Origin: Roseovarius litoreus
GTDB taxonomy: Bacteria > Pseudomonadota > Alphaproteobacteria > Rhodobacterales > Rhodobacteraceae
Reading direction: 5' to 3'
DNA: 64,000 nt
NCBI RefSeq assembly: GCF_900142765.1
Contig: NZ_FRCB01000001.1
Location: forward strand, 186,001-250,000
Shown here: piece after piece, positions 7,969 through 16,368 of the stretch
Position numbering within the stretch: position 1 is the stretch's first letter
How the letters are laid out: the number at the start of each line of letters is the position of its first letter
Made by a program: the position numbers and the translations under genes
The notes under the pieces: model-generated
The model's input: only the letters and a program-made list of their open reading frames with translations
Database searches by the model: none
Told to the model about the DNA's origin: nothing

Positions 7969-8838
7969 TCATTCCCCGCCACCCAGCTGGTGGACATAGG
8001 TGGCCACAGCGCGGATCTCGGCCTCGTTCAACTCGGCACCGCCCATCGGAGGCATGACACCGAAGCGCGAATAGGTGACCGTTTGCTGCAACGTGTCGTA
8101 ATCCCCGCCATAGAGCCAGATCGCGTCCGAGAGGTTGGGCGCACCCTGATAGATGTCGCCCTCCCCGCCGTCACCATGACAGACCGCGCAATTGTCGAGA
8201 TAGACCTGCTCTCCGGCGGCGACCAGCGTTGCGTCGCGCGGCTCATAGCTGGGCGACATGGACATCACGTAGTTGACCACCTGATCGATCTGCTCGGCTT
8301 CGAGGATCTCACCGAAGGCGGGCATCTGCGAATAGCGCGCATCGGGGTCTTCCTCATTCCGGATGCCATGCTTGATCGAATAATGGATATCCTCGATCGT
8401 GCCGCCCCAAAGCCATGCGTCATCCTGCAGGTTGGGATATCCCTTGGCACCCGCCGCGCCCGAGCCGTGGCACTGGGCGCACCATGTCTTGAAGACAGAA
8501 GCACCGGCCGAGCGCGCATAGGTGGCAAGCTCGGGATCGTTGGCGATCGCGGTCAATTCCACCGAAGCCAGCTGTGCGTTGATGCCGGCATTGGCGGCCT
8601 CGGCCTCGGCGATCTCCTGGGCGACATTCTCGCGCGTGGACCAACCCATATAGCCCGATGTCGCCCCCGAGATCATCGGCCATGCCGGATAGGCGATCGA
8701 GTACCAGATGCCCCAGACGATGGTTGCATAGAAGATCCACAGCCACCAGCGCGGCAGGGGGTTGTTGTACTCTTCGATACCGTCCCACTCATGGCCGGTG
8801 GTTTCGACCTCGTGCTTCTTGTCGGATTTCTTAGCCAT
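7969..8838 (-). CDS. ccoP: cbb3-type cytochrome c oxidase, di-haem subunit CcoP
   Basis: 289 aa. It relays electrons from c-type cytochromes to CcoO/CcoN. A short cytoplasmic N-terminus with HEWDGIEEYNNPLPRWW leads into a membrane helix (about residues 30-52), then two cytochrome c domains with CAQCH and CAVCH haem motifs. The frame extends to a GTG at 8847 overlapping the ccoQ stop, but AAGGAGG is about 10 nt before the ATG at 8838 and only 1 nt before the GTG, so I use the ATG. It is the last gene of ccoNOQP, with FnrL control through the boxes before ccoN. Confidence 0.96.
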   Translation of the reverse strand: MAKKSDKKHEVETTGHEWDGIEEYNNPLPRWWLWIFYATIVWGIWYSIAYPAWPMISGATSGYMGWSTRENVAQEIAEAEAANAGINAQLASVELTAIANDPELATYARSAGASVFKTWCAQCHGSGAAGAKGYPNLQDDAWLWGGTIEDIHYSIKHGIRNEEDPDARYSQMPAFGEILEAEQIDQVVNYVMSMSPSYEPRDATLVAAGEQVYLDNCAVCHGDGGEGDIYQGAPNLSDAIWLYGGDYDTLQQTVTYSRFGVMPPMGGAELNEAEIRAVATYVHQLGGGE

Positions 8839-8843
8839 GTCTC

Positions 8844-9038
8844 TCACGCCTCCTTGGCGTCGGCCTCACCCTCGCGGGCGGGTTTGTCTTCGTGCCGGAA
8901 GGGGATGCCTGACGGATCTTCGTATGTTTCGGTCGCGCCGGGCCGAAAGACCCAAAGCACCACACCGATGAAGAAAAGGAACAGGAACAGCAGCATCCAG
9001 CTGTCGGCGAATTCGCGGAGCAGGGAATAGGTTTCCAT
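8844..9038 (-). CDS. ccoQ: cbb3-type cytochrome oxidase subunit CcoQ
   Basis: 64 aa. A single membrane helix (about residues 14-32, WMLLFLFLFFIGVVLWVF) is followed by a polar tail, as in CcoQ/FixQ subunits. The family stabilises the oxidase or tunes its assembly. A strong GGAGGA lies 6 nt before the ATG. It sits between ccoO and ccoP in the canonical order. The length is within the family range. Confidence 0.9.
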   Translation of the reverse strand: METYSLLREFADSWMLLFLFLFFIGVVLWVFRPGATETYEDPSGIPFRHEDKPAREGEADAKEA

Positions 9039-9050
9039 GATCTGTCCTCC

Positions 9051-9779
9051 TTATCGGCTGGCCACGGGCGTGAAGGTCGAGAAATCGACCAGCGTGCCAA
9101 GCATCTGCAGATAGGCGATCAGCGCATCCGCCTCGGAAATCCCGGCCTGACCGTCGAAATTACGCACATTGACCTTCTCGCCATAGCGCTCGATCAACCC
9201 GTCATAATCGCCGAACGGATCGATCTGCGCGCGGAAATCCGCAGCTGCGTTCTCGATCATCTCGTCGGTATAGGGCACACCGACAAGCGCATGGGTCTTG
9301 AGCAGGTCTGCCGTATATTCCGGCTCGATCAGGCGGTTTTCGAGGTAGCCGTATTTCGGCATGACCGATTCCGGCACCACGGATTGCGGATCGCGCAGGT
9401 GGTCCACGTGCCAGTCATCCGAGTAGCGGCCACCGACACGGGCCAGATCCGGCCCGGTCCGCTTGGACCCCCACTGGAACGGATGGTCATACTGCGACTC
9501 CGCCGCCAGGCTGTAATGGCCATAGCGTTCCACCTCGTCACGCATGGGCCGGATCATCTGGCTGTGGCAGACATAGCAGCCTTCGCGGATATAGATATCC
9601 CGGCCCGTCAGCTCCAGCGGGGTGTAGGGGCGCATGCCCTCTACATCCTCGATGGTGTTTTCCAGCCAGAACAGCGGTGCGATCTGCACGATGCCGCCGA
9701 TGGTGACCACCAGGAAGGCAAAGATCGCAAGAAGAGTGACGTTCTTCTCAAGGATCTTGTGTTTGTCGAGAATTGCCAT
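9051..9779 (-). CDS. ccoO: cbb3-type cytochrome c oxidase, mono-haem subunit CcoO
   Basis: 242 aa. It has an N-terminal signal-anchor helix (about residues 15-38) and a periplasmic cytochrome c domain. The haem site CYVCH sits in [14 protein letters not shown] (about residue 68), which is diagnostic of CcoO/FixO. It passes electrons from CcoP to haem b in CcoN. It is second in ccoNOQP, starting 15 nt after the ccoN stop with its own AAGGGA ribosome site. No oddities. Confidence 0.96.
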   Translation of the reverse strand: MAILDKHKILEKNVTLLAIFAFLVVTIGGIVQIAPLFWLENTIEDVEGMRPYTPLELTGRDIYIREGCYVCHSQMIRPMRDEVERYGHYSLAAESQYDHPFQWGSKRTGPDLARVGGRYSDDWHVDHLRDPQSVVPESVMPKYGYLENRLIEPEYTADLLKTHALVGVPYTDEMIENAAADFRAQIDPFGDYDGLIERYGEKVNVRNFDGQAGISEADALIAYLQMLGTLVDFSTFTPVASR

Positions 9780-9794
9780 TGGTCGGTCCCTTTC

Positions 9795-11399
9795 TTATTC
9801 GGCCGGGACAACGGAGTTGCGGGCATCTACTGCCGGGCTCCGTTTGACGGTCATGAAGAGGTTGTAGCACATGATGATTGCGCCAGTGATGTAGAGCACC
9901 CCGCCCAGACCGCGCACCACATACATGGGCAGCTTGGCGTCCACGGTGTCGGCGAACGAGTTCACGAGGAAACCGTTGGCATCGACTTCGCGCCACATCA
10001 GGCCCTCCATGATGCCGGTCACCCACATGGACGCCGCGTAGAGGATGATGCCGATCGTGGCGAGCCAGAAGTGCCAGCTGACCATCGACAGCGAATAGAG
10101 CCGCTCCCGATTCCACAGACGCGGCACAAGGAAGTAGAGCGCGCCGAAGGTGATCATGCCGTTCCAGCCAAGTGCGCCGGAATGCACATGCCCGATCGTC
10201 CAGTCGGTGTAATGCGACAGTGAGTTGACCGCGCGGATCGACATCATCGGGCCTTCGAAGGTCGACATGCCGTAAAAGCCGATGGAGATCACCATCATCC
10301 GGATGATCGGATCGGTGCGCAGCTTGTCCCATGCGCCCGACAGCGTCATCAGGCCGTTGATCATCCCGCCCCAGGACGGCATCCAAAGAACGATCGAGAA
10401 CACCATGCCAAGCGTCGACGCCCAGTCAGGCAGCGCGGTGTAGTGCAGATGGTGCGGACCGGCCCAGATATAGATGAAGATCAGCGCCCAGAAGTGGATG
10501 ATCGACAGCTTGTAGCTATAGACAGGGCGCTCGGCCTGTTTCGGGACGAAATAGTACATCATCCCCAGAAAGCCCGCCGTCAGGAAGAAGCCCACGGCGT
10601 TATGGCCATACCACCACTGGGTCATCGCATCCTGCACGCCCGAGAAGACCTGCACTGATTTCGAGCCGAAGATCGAGACCGGGATCGACAGGTTGTTGAC
10701 CACATGCAGCATCGCCACCGTGATGATGAAGCTCAGGTAGAACCAGTTGGCCACGTAGATATGCGGCTCCTTGCGGCGCACGATCGTGCCCAGGAACACC
10801 GCCAGATAGGCCAGCCAGACGATGGTCAGCCACCAGTCCACATACCATTCAGGCTCGGCATATTCCTTGGACTGCGTGGCACCCAGAATATATCCGGTCG
10901 CCGCCAGCACGATGACCAGCTGATATCCCCAGAAGACGAACCATGCGAGGTTCCCACCCCAGAGCCGCGCCGCCGATGTCCGCTGCACCACATAGAACGA
11001 GGTGGCGATCAGGGCGTTGCCGCCGAAGGCGAAGATCACAGCGCTGGTATGCAAAGGACGCAGTCGGCCAAAATTCATATAGCCCTGGGCCCAATCGAAA
11101 TTCAGCTGCGGGAACGCAAGCTGGAAGGCGATGAACGTGCCGGCCAGAAAACCGACGACACCCCACAGGGCGGTCGCTATGACCCCGGCGCGTATGACGC
11201 CATCCATGTATTCACCGGACAGGTCGACCTTGGTCACCGGCTCTTCCGTCTGGCGCAGCGTCCACAGGAAGAGGCCGGCAGCCACAAGCGCCACTGTCAG
11301 CGCATTGACCAGATAGGCCAGATCGCGCGCATAATTGGCGGCGATCAGCGCAAGCAGCGTGATAACCCCCAGCACGATCAGTTTGAAATAGTTCGTCAT
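9795..11399 (-). CDS. ccoN: cbb3-type cytochrome c oxidase catalytic subunit CcoN
   Basis: 534 aa. This is the haem-copper catalytic subunit, which reduces O2 at a high-affinity haem b3-CuB centre and pumps protons. About twelve membrane helices are visible. Conserved blocks include the low-spin haem His region ([17 protein letters not shown]), [11 protein letters not shown] with the CuB-proximal His, and [13 protein letters not shown] carrying the paired His. The C-terminal [16 protein letters not shown] is typical. It is first in ccoNOQP, with two FNR boxes in the 200-bp divergent region shared with the stress-protein gene. Confidence 0.97.
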   Translation of the reverse strand: MTNYFKLIVLGVITLLALIAANYARDLAYLVNALTVALVAAGLFLWTLRQTEEPVTKVDLSGEYMDGVIRAGVIATALWGVVGFLAGTFIAFQLAFPQLNFDWAQGYMNFGRLRPLHTSAVIFAFGGNALIATSFYVVQRTSAARLWGGNLAWFVFWGYQLVIVLAATGYILGATQSKEYAEPEWYVDWWLTIVWLAYLAVFLGTIVRRKEPHIYVANWFYLSFIITVAMLHVVNNLSIPVSIFGSKSVQVFSGVQDAMTQWWYGHNAVGFFLTAGFLGMMYYFVPKQAERPVYSYKLSIIHFWALIFIYIWAGPHHLHYTALPDWASTLGMVFSIVLWMPSWGGMINGLMTLSGAWDKLRTDPIIRMMVISIGFYGMSTFEGPMMSIRAVNSLSHYTDWTIGHVHSGALGWNGMITFGALYFLVPRLWNRERLYSLSMVSWHFWLATIGIILYAASMWVTGIMEGLMWREVDANGFLVNSFADTVDAKLPMYVVRGLGGVLYITGAIIMCYNLFMTVKRSPAVDARNSVVPAE

Positions 11400-11493
11400 T
11401 TTGCGTCCCTTCGTCTCTTTCCACGCGATTCGAACACATCGCGCAGGCGCGTTTAGACTGGTCCGTTAATGAAGCTCACAGCCCAGGGCCGCC

Positions 11494-11507
11494 TTGATCT
11501 GCATCAA
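11494..11507. promoter_or_regulatory. FnrL box 1 between ccoN and the universal stress gene
   Basis: TTGATCTGCATCAA is a perfect FNR-type dyad (TTGAT-N4-ATCAA). It lies 95 nt from the ccoN start and 93 nt from the usp start, so it can serve either promoter. Confidence 0.88.
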
Positions 11508-11525
11508 AGCTAAGCGGCTGATTTG

Positions 11526-11539
11526 TTGACGCGTATCAA
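11526..11539. promoter_or_regulatory. FnrL box 2 between ccoN and the universal stress gene
   Basis: TTGACGCGTATCAA fits TTGA-N6-TCAA. Its centre is 32 bp from that of box 1, about three helical turns, so two FnrL dimers would lie on the same DNA face. It is nearer to the usp start (61 nt) and may mainly activate that gene. Confidence 0.8.
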
Positions 11540-11599
11540 GGCAGACAGGGCCGCGACGTGATTTGCGTAAAGACAGAGATTTCAAGGAAGGAACACGAT

Positions 11600-12439
11600 A
11601 TGTCCTATAATTGCTTGTTCAGCGTAGTTACCGCCGAAGACCTGGTCGATGATGTCATGGCCCATGCCGTGGCCATGGCCGCTGCGCATGACGCGCATCT
11701 GGACGTGCTGTGCCTTGGCGTGGATCGCAGCCAGACAGGATACTACTACGCCGGGGCCAGCGCGGTGATCCTGCAAGAGACCATCGCCCGCGCCCATACC
11801 GAATCCGAAGCGGTCGAGAAACGCGTCATCAAGGCGCTCGACGGGTCGGGCATCCGTTGGGCGACCGAAACCGGCGTGGCACAACTGGCCGATCTTGGGC
11901 GGCATGTGTCGGCACGGGCGCGGTTCTCGGATCTGGTGATCCTGCCCCGGCCCTATGGCGAAGGGCGCGGCATCGAGCTCGAGCCGGTCACGGAATCCGC
12001 ACTCTTCGAAGGACACACGCCCGCGCTGATCGTGCCGCCGGGGATCGCACCGGTTCCATCGCCCAAGCGCGTCATGATCGGCTGGAACGAAGGCGCCGAA
12101 GCGCTCAGCGCCGTACGCGCGGCCATGCCGCTGCTAGTTCAGGCCGACACCGTGCATGTGGTGGTGATCGATCCACCCAGTCACGGGCCGAACCGCTCGG
12201 ATCCGGGCGGGCTCTTGTCGCAGTATCTGGCGCGGCACGACGTGAAGGTGGAAATCGACGTTCTGACCAAAACGCTGCCCCGCATATCGGACGTGATGCT
12301 GCGCCATGCCGCCGATATCAACGCCGACATGGTGGTGATGGGCGCCTATGGCCATTCACGCTTCCGCGAAGCGGTGTTCGGTGGCGCCACACGCTACATG
12401 CTGGAGCAGGCCGAAATGCCGGTCTTCATGTCGCACTGA
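11600..12439 (+). CDS. Universal stress protein (UspA family, tandem-type)
   Basis: 279 aa from the ATG at 11600, which has an AAGGAAGGAA ribosome site; the upstream GTG in the same frame lacks one. The C-terminal Usp domain carries the ATP-binding signature GAYGHSRFREAVFGGATR (about residues 248-265), while the N-terminal half is a diverged Usp fold. Proteins of this form are often induced by low oxygen. It is transcribed divergently from ccoNOQP across two FNR boxes, so co-induction by FnrL is likely. A strong terminator follows. Confidence 0.9.
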   Translation: MSYNCLFSVVTAEDLVDDVMAHAVAMAAAHDAHLDVLCLGVDRSQTGYYYAGASAVILQETIARAHTESEAVEKRVIKALDGSGIRWATETGVAQLADLGRHVSARARFSDLVILPRPYGEGRGIELEPVTESALFEGHTPALIVPPGIAPVPSPKRVMIGWNEGAEALSAVRAAMPLLVQADTVHVVVIDPPSHGPNRSDPGGLLSQYLARHDVKVEIDVLTKTLPRISDVMLRHAADINADMVVMGAYGHSRFREAVFGGATRYMLEQAEMPVFMSH

Positions 12440-12471
12440 CCCATTGCGCGACACCCACATCGCAAAAGAAT

Positions 12472-12498
12472 GGCGCGCCCCGACCGGGCGCGCCTTTT
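12472..12498 (+). terminator. Intrinsic terminator after the universal stress gene
   Basis: A perfect 9-bp stem, GGCGCGCCC (12472-12480) with GGGCGCGCC (12486-12494), a 5-nt loop and TTTT at 12495-12498. It separates usp from the convergent fnrL. Confidence 0.9.
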
Positions 12499-12533
12499 CA
12501 CGTGACATCCTGTGCAGAAGCTGCGCTGCTGCC

Positions 12534-13280
12534 TCAGGCTAGCATACCGCCGTCGCTGTCGTCGCCCGCCTCGTCCAGCAGCCGGTTGAAATCCGGCACC
12601 GTCACATGGCGCTTGCCTTCCAGCACAATGACCCCGTCGCGCTTGAGCGCCGAGATCTGCCGGCTCACCGTCTCCAGCGTCAGACCCAGATAATCGGCCA
12701 TCGCCTCGCGGGTCAGCGGCAGATCGAACACCATCGGCCCCGTTCGGCCCACCATGTTGAGCGCCGCATCCCGACGCGCGATGATCGACAGCAGGCTCGC
12801 GATCTTCTCGCGCGCGGTCTTGCGCCCCAGCACCAGCATCCATTCGCGGGCGGCATCCAGCTCATCGAGCGTCATCTCCAGAAGGCGCTGCGCGATATGC
12901 GGGGTGCGGTTGAGCATGTCCTCGAACGGCTGCTTGCGGAAACAGCACATCACCAGATCGGTTGTGGCCACCACGTCATACGCCGCCGTGACACGCCCCG
13001 GACGCCCCACGAAGTCACTCGGCAGCAACAGCCCGACCATCTGGGTCCGGCCATCTTCCATCGCCTGTGTCAGCGTGGCGATACCCGACACGACCGATCC
13101 GACGAAATCCATCTTGTCCCCGGCCCAGATCACGGTCTGCCCCGCCTCGAAGTTCCTGTAATATTTGATCTGATCCAGACGCTCCAGCTCATCGGCTTCG
13201 CAGCGTGCGCAAACGGCACGATGGCGGATAGGACAATCACCGCATTCGCGCGGCATGGCCTTTGTATCTTCGTTGAGCAT
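12534..13280 (-). CDS. fnrL: Oxygen-responsive Crp/Fnr-family regulator FnrL
   Basis: 248 aa from the ATG at 13280. A longer frame would start inside the FNR box at 13300-13313 and is rejected. It is the global anaerobic activator of Rhodobacterales. N-terminal cysteines (C13, C16, C24, C27 in CGDCPIRHRAVCARC) and a later CC (near residue 125) provide ligands for an oxygen-labile [4Fe-4S] cluster. Next come a cyclic-nucleotide-binding-like fold, a dimer helix and a C-terminal helix-turn-helix (LTREAMADYLGLTLETVSRQ) with the E-x2-S-R recognition pattern of FNR. The box 20 nt before its start suggests autoregulation. Confidence 0.96.
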   Translation of the reverse strand: MLNEDTKAMPRECGDCPIRHRAVCARCEADELERLDQIKYYRNFEAGQTVIWAGDKMDFVGSVVSGIATLTQAMEDGRTQMVGLLLPSDFVGRPGRVTAAYDVVATTDLVMCCFRKQPFEDMLNRTPHIAQRLLEMTLDELDAAREWMLVLGRKTAREKIASLLSIIARRDAALNMVGRTGPMVFDLPLTREAMADYLGLTLETVSRQISALKRDGVIVLEGKRHVTVPDFNRLLDEAGDDSDGGMLA

Positions 13281-13299
13281 GGCGGTTCTCTTAAAGGTG

Positions 13300-13313
13300 T
13301 TGATCTGAATCAA
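13300..13313. promoter_or_regulatory. FnrL box between fnrL and hemN
   Basis: TTGATCTGAATCAA is a perfect FNR-type dyad in the 68-bp divergent region. It is 19 nt from the fnrL ATG and 35 nt from the hemN ATG. Close placement to fnrL suggests repression of its own gene, while hemN could be activated or leaderless. The transcription starts are not visible. Confidence 0.88.
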
Positions 13314-13348
13314 GGCCGGACCTGTAAACTAAATTTAACACTTCATAC

Positions 13349-14704
13349 ATGATTACGAAAGCACAACTCGCCACATTGGGACTGTTTGACGCGAAGGTAC
13401 CGCGTTACACCAGTTATCCAACGGCACCTCATTTCGGGCGCGACATCGGCGCCGGGGATTTCATCCGCTGGATCGAGGCGATTCCGCAGGGCTCAAAGAT
13501 ATCGCTTTACGTGCATGTCCCGTTCTGCAGGAGGCTCTGCTGGTTCTGTGCCTGCCGCACTCAGGGCACGCAGACCGACAAACCGGTCATCGCCTATCTC
13601 GAAACCCTGAAGACCGAATTGCAGATGCTGGGCAAGCACCTGCCCCGTGGCGTGCAATTGTCTCGTCTGCACTGGGGCGGTGGCACGCCGACCCTGCTTC
13701 AGCCGTCGATGATGCAGGATCTGGCCGAGGCCATAAAGAAGATCGCGCCCTTCACCGACGAGACCGAATTCTCGGTCGAAATCGACCCCAACGAGATCGA
13801 CGGTCCGCGCCTCGATGCCCTTGCCGCAGCCGGGATGAACCGCGCCTCGATCGGGGTGCAGGATTTCAACGATGACATCCAGCGCTCGATCGGCAGGCTT
13901 CAGGGCTATGACATCACGAAATGGGCCGCGGACGAGATTCGCGCCCGTGGCGTCGCCAGCCTGAATGCCGATATCCTTTACGGCCTGCCCCATCAGAGCA
14001 AGGCGCGGATCACCGAAAGCGTGCAAAAGCTGCTGTCGCTCAATCCCGATCGCGTGGCGCTTTATGGCTATGCCCATGTGCCTTGGATGGCCAAGCGCCA
14101 GCAGATGCTGCCCTCGGACGCGCTGCCCACCCCCGAGGAACGGCTCGAGCTTTACGAAACCGCGCGCCGCCTCTTCTTGTGGGACAATTACGCCGAGATC
14201 GGGATCGACCATTTCGCCACGCAGGATGACGGGTTGACCATCGCGCTCAAGGCCGGACGGCTTCGGCGCAACTTCCAGGGCTATACCGATGATACCGCCG
14301 ATGTGCTGATCGGTGTCGGCGCGTCCTCGATCTCGAAATTCCCGCAAGGCTTTGCCCAGAACGCCCCCGCCACGGGCGCCCATACCGGTGCGATCCGCGA
14401 GGGGCAGTTTTCCACCGCCCGCGGCCATGCCTTCAGCGACGAAGATCGCCTGCGCAGCCGGATGATCGAACAGCTGATGTGCGAGTTCCGCATCGACGCC
14501 GCCGAGATGTCGGACAGCTTCGGTGTCAGCCCGCAACGCGTCCGCAAGATGCTCGAGGCAGGTGCCGCGCCGTTCAAAGGGCTTGTCAAAGTCGACGAAA
14601 ACGGCCTTTTTGTTCCGCCCGAGGCGCGCCCCTTGACGCGGATGATCGCGCGCAGCTTCGATGCCTATGAACTCAGCAAGGCCGGCCACAGCTCGGCCAT
14701 CTGA
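13349..14704 (+). CDS. hemN: Oxygen-independent coproporphyrinogen III oxidase (radical SAM)
   Basis: 451 aa. It converts coproporphyrinogen III to protoporphyrinogen IX without oxygen, supplying haem for the cbb3 oxidase. The N-terminal motif PRYTSYPTAPHF is a HemN hallmark. The radical-SAM cluster motif is in YVHVPFCRRLCWFCAC (C-x3-C-x2-C-x-C, near residue 60). HWGGGTPTLL (about 110) and GYAHVPWMAKRQ are also conserved, as is a C-terminal HemN domain (MIEQLMCEFRID). It is divergent from fnrL; the EEP-family gene starts 5 nt after its stop. Known in Rhodobacter as the fnrL-linked gene hemZ/hemN. Confidence 0.97.
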   Translation: MITKAQLATLGLFDAKVPRYTSYPTAPHFGRDIGAGDFIRWIEAIPQGSKISLYVHVPFCRRLCWFCACRTQGTQTDKPVIAYLETLKTELQMLGKHLPRGVQLSRLHWGGGTPTLLQPSMMQDLAEAIKKIAPFTDETEFSVEIDPNEIDGPRLDALAAAGMNRASIGVQDFNDDIQRSIGRLQGYDITKWAADEIRARGVASLNADILYGLPHQSKARITESVQKLLSLNPDRVALYGYAHVPWMAKRQQMLPSDALPTPEERLELYETARRLFLWDNYAEIGIDHFATQDDGLTIALKAGRLRRNFQGYTDDTADVLIGVGASSISKFPQGFAQNAPATGAHTGAIREGQFSTARGHAFSDEDRLRSRMIEQLMCEFRIDAAEMSDSFGVSPQRVRKMLEAGAAPFKGLVKVDENGLFVPPEARPLTRMIARSFDAYELSKAGHSSAI

Positions 14705-14709
14705 GCCGG

Positions 14710-15642
14710 ATGCGCATCGCCACGTTCAACGTCCAGTCGCTGCGCCTGCGCGGCGACCACTTGAGCGGGGCGCATGACGACGACACGCCCGAACGCGCCG
14801 ATCCCTCTCTCGATCATCGCGACCGTCTTCTGACGGCGCAGGTGATCCGCGATCTAGATGCCGATGTGCTGGCCCTGCAAGAGGTGTTCGACAGCGCGGC
14901 GCTGGATCATTTCCACGACCATTACCTGATCCCCGCCGGCATGCCTCCCTATCCGCATCGCATCTGCCTGCCCGGCAATGACGGGCGCGGTCTGGATATC
15001 GCGCTTCTGTCGCGCATGACGCCGTGCGACGTGGTCAGCCATGCCGCCCTTCGCCCCGCCGATCTGGGGCTCGCCGTGCCACCGCGCCTGCATGCCGAAA
15101 CGCCGATTTTCCGGCGCGACTGCCTTCGGGTGGAATTGGCGGGGCTCACGCTTTTCCTTGTGCATTTCAAGGCGCCCACACCCGATCCCGACGCCGCGCG
15201 CCCGGTCCGTGCCCTCGAAGCCGCCGCGCTGCGCGCCCTGATCGAGGCCCGGTTCGATGACCCCGCTCGCGCCATGTGGCTGATCCTCGGCGATCTGAAC
15301 GATCCTTGGGACGCGAAGGATCCGCCCTCCACGGCGCCTGTCCTGCCGCCTTTCTCGGTCAATCTGATGGACCGATTGCCCGAGGATGCGCGCTGGTCCT
15401 ACCATGATGCCTGGTCAGACCGATATGGCCGCCCGGATCAGATCCTCGCCAGCCCCGCACTGGCCCGCGCCTGCCCGGATGCCATGCCCGAAATCCTGCG
15501 TCATGGCATGGCTCTGGAAGCTGCGCGCAATGATGGCCCCCACCTGCCGGATGTGGGTCGGCACCGCCCCCATGCCAGCGATCACGCGGCGCTCGTCATT
15601 GATATCGGTCGTGTCGCCAGCCCTCCCGGGACGCCATACTGA
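14710..15642 (+). CDS. Endonuclease/exonuclease/phosphatase (EEP) family protein
   Basis: 310 aa. The DNase I-like fold is shown by an N-terminal MRIATFNVQSLR, the metal-binding Glu in DVLALQEVFD (about residue 60), HFKAPTPDPDA, LILGDLNDPWDA (about 195) and a late HRPHASDHAALV (about 296) carrying the catalytic Asp-His pair. Members hydrolyse phosphodiesters in nucleic acids, lipids or inositol phosphates, and the substrate here is not predictable. There is no signal peptide. It follows hemN by 5 nt, so it is probably cotranscribed, though a haem-related role is not implied. Confidence 0.87.
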   Translation: MRIATFNVQSLRLRGDHLSGAHDDDTPERADPSLDHRDRLLTAQVIRDLDADVLALQEVFDSAALDHFHDHYLIPAGMPPYPHRICLPGNDGRGLDIALLSRMTPCDVVSHAALRPADLGLAVPPRLHAETPIFRRDCLRVELAGLTLFLVHFKAPTPDPDAARPVRALEAAALRALIEARFDDPARAMWLILGDLNDPWDAKDPPSTAPVLPPFSVNLMDRLPEDARWSYHDAWSDRYGRPDQILASPALARACPDAMPEILRHGMALEAARNDGPHLPDVGRHRPHASDHAALVIDIGRVASPPGTPY

Positions 15643-15664
15643 CCTTTTATAGCAGGAGGCCCGC

Positions 15665-16348
15665 ATGTCCCGCCTGAAGACATGGTTAACGGCAGCTTTA
15701 CTGGCAGGCCCGGCCATCTCCGAACCGCTTGCCTGTCCCGGACCGGGACCGACGATCACCGTCACCGCCGGCACGACAGACCATGCGGTGCATCTATGCA
15801 GCGTCGCACGGGCGGCGCGTAGCAGGCTGGCCGCCTGCCACATGCCACAGATCGCACCGATCGATATCCGCATTGTGACCGAACTGCCTGCCCAGCATGC
15901 GAAATGCATGGGCCTCTATCACTGTGACACCGAGATCATCGAGATCCTCGATCTTGCCGGCCTGCGCCGGAGCGTCTCCCCTTCCAGTGCCTTCGCCCGA
16001 ATTCCCCCTGAAGCCCTGCAAGACAGCTTGGTCGCCCACGAAATGGTCCATGCCCTGATCCATCAGCGCCTTGGTGCAGACAGCGGCCCTCCGGTACAAA
16101 ACGAATATATCGCCTATGCCATGCAACTGGACCTGATGTCCGACCCGGCGCGTCAGGCCCTGCTTGCCGCGCGCGACATCACGGCTCCGATTCCTCCCGA
16201 AGGTCTGAATGAGATAATCCTGCTCATGGCGCCTGATGTCTTCGCGATCTTCTCATGGCACCACTTTCGACAAGAAGGCCATGGCTGCACCCTGATCGGC
16301 AAGCTGCTCGACGGCGCGCCCGGACCCTTCCCGAACATATCACCCTGA
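15665..16348 (+). CDS. Secreted protein with a zinc-metalloprotease-like HExxH motif (DUF6639-like)
   Basis: 227 aa with AGGAGG before the ATG. An N-terminal signal peptide (TWLTAALLAGPAIS, cut near residue 20) implies export. HEMVHALIH (about residues 122-130) fits HExxH-x-x-x-H zinc sites, and conserved Cys residues (CPGPGP, LCSV, CHMP, CMGLYHC) suggest disulfides. I associate it with the Rhodobacterales DUF6639 group from memory. Proteolytic activity is not shown. It starts 22 nt after the EEP gene, so the two may form one secreted/envelope unit. It converges on yejF. Confidence 0.6.
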   Translation: MSRLKTWLTAALLAGPAISEPLACPGPGPTITVTAGTTDHAVHLCSVARAARSRLAACHMPQIAPIDIRIVTELPAQHAKCMGLYHCDTEIIEILDLAGLRRSVSPSSAFARIPPEALQDSLVAHEMVHALIHQRLGADSGPPVQNEYIAYAMQLDLMSDPARQALLAARDITAPIPPEGLNEIILLMAPDVFAIFSWHHFRQEGHGCTLIGKLLDGAPGPFPNISP

Positions 16349-16368
16349 ACACCGCCGCGCACCCCGCC

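Noticed and set aside
13281-13313. Longer FnrL start
   Set aside because: It would place the start inside a perfect FNR box and extend beyond the known N-terminus of the family.
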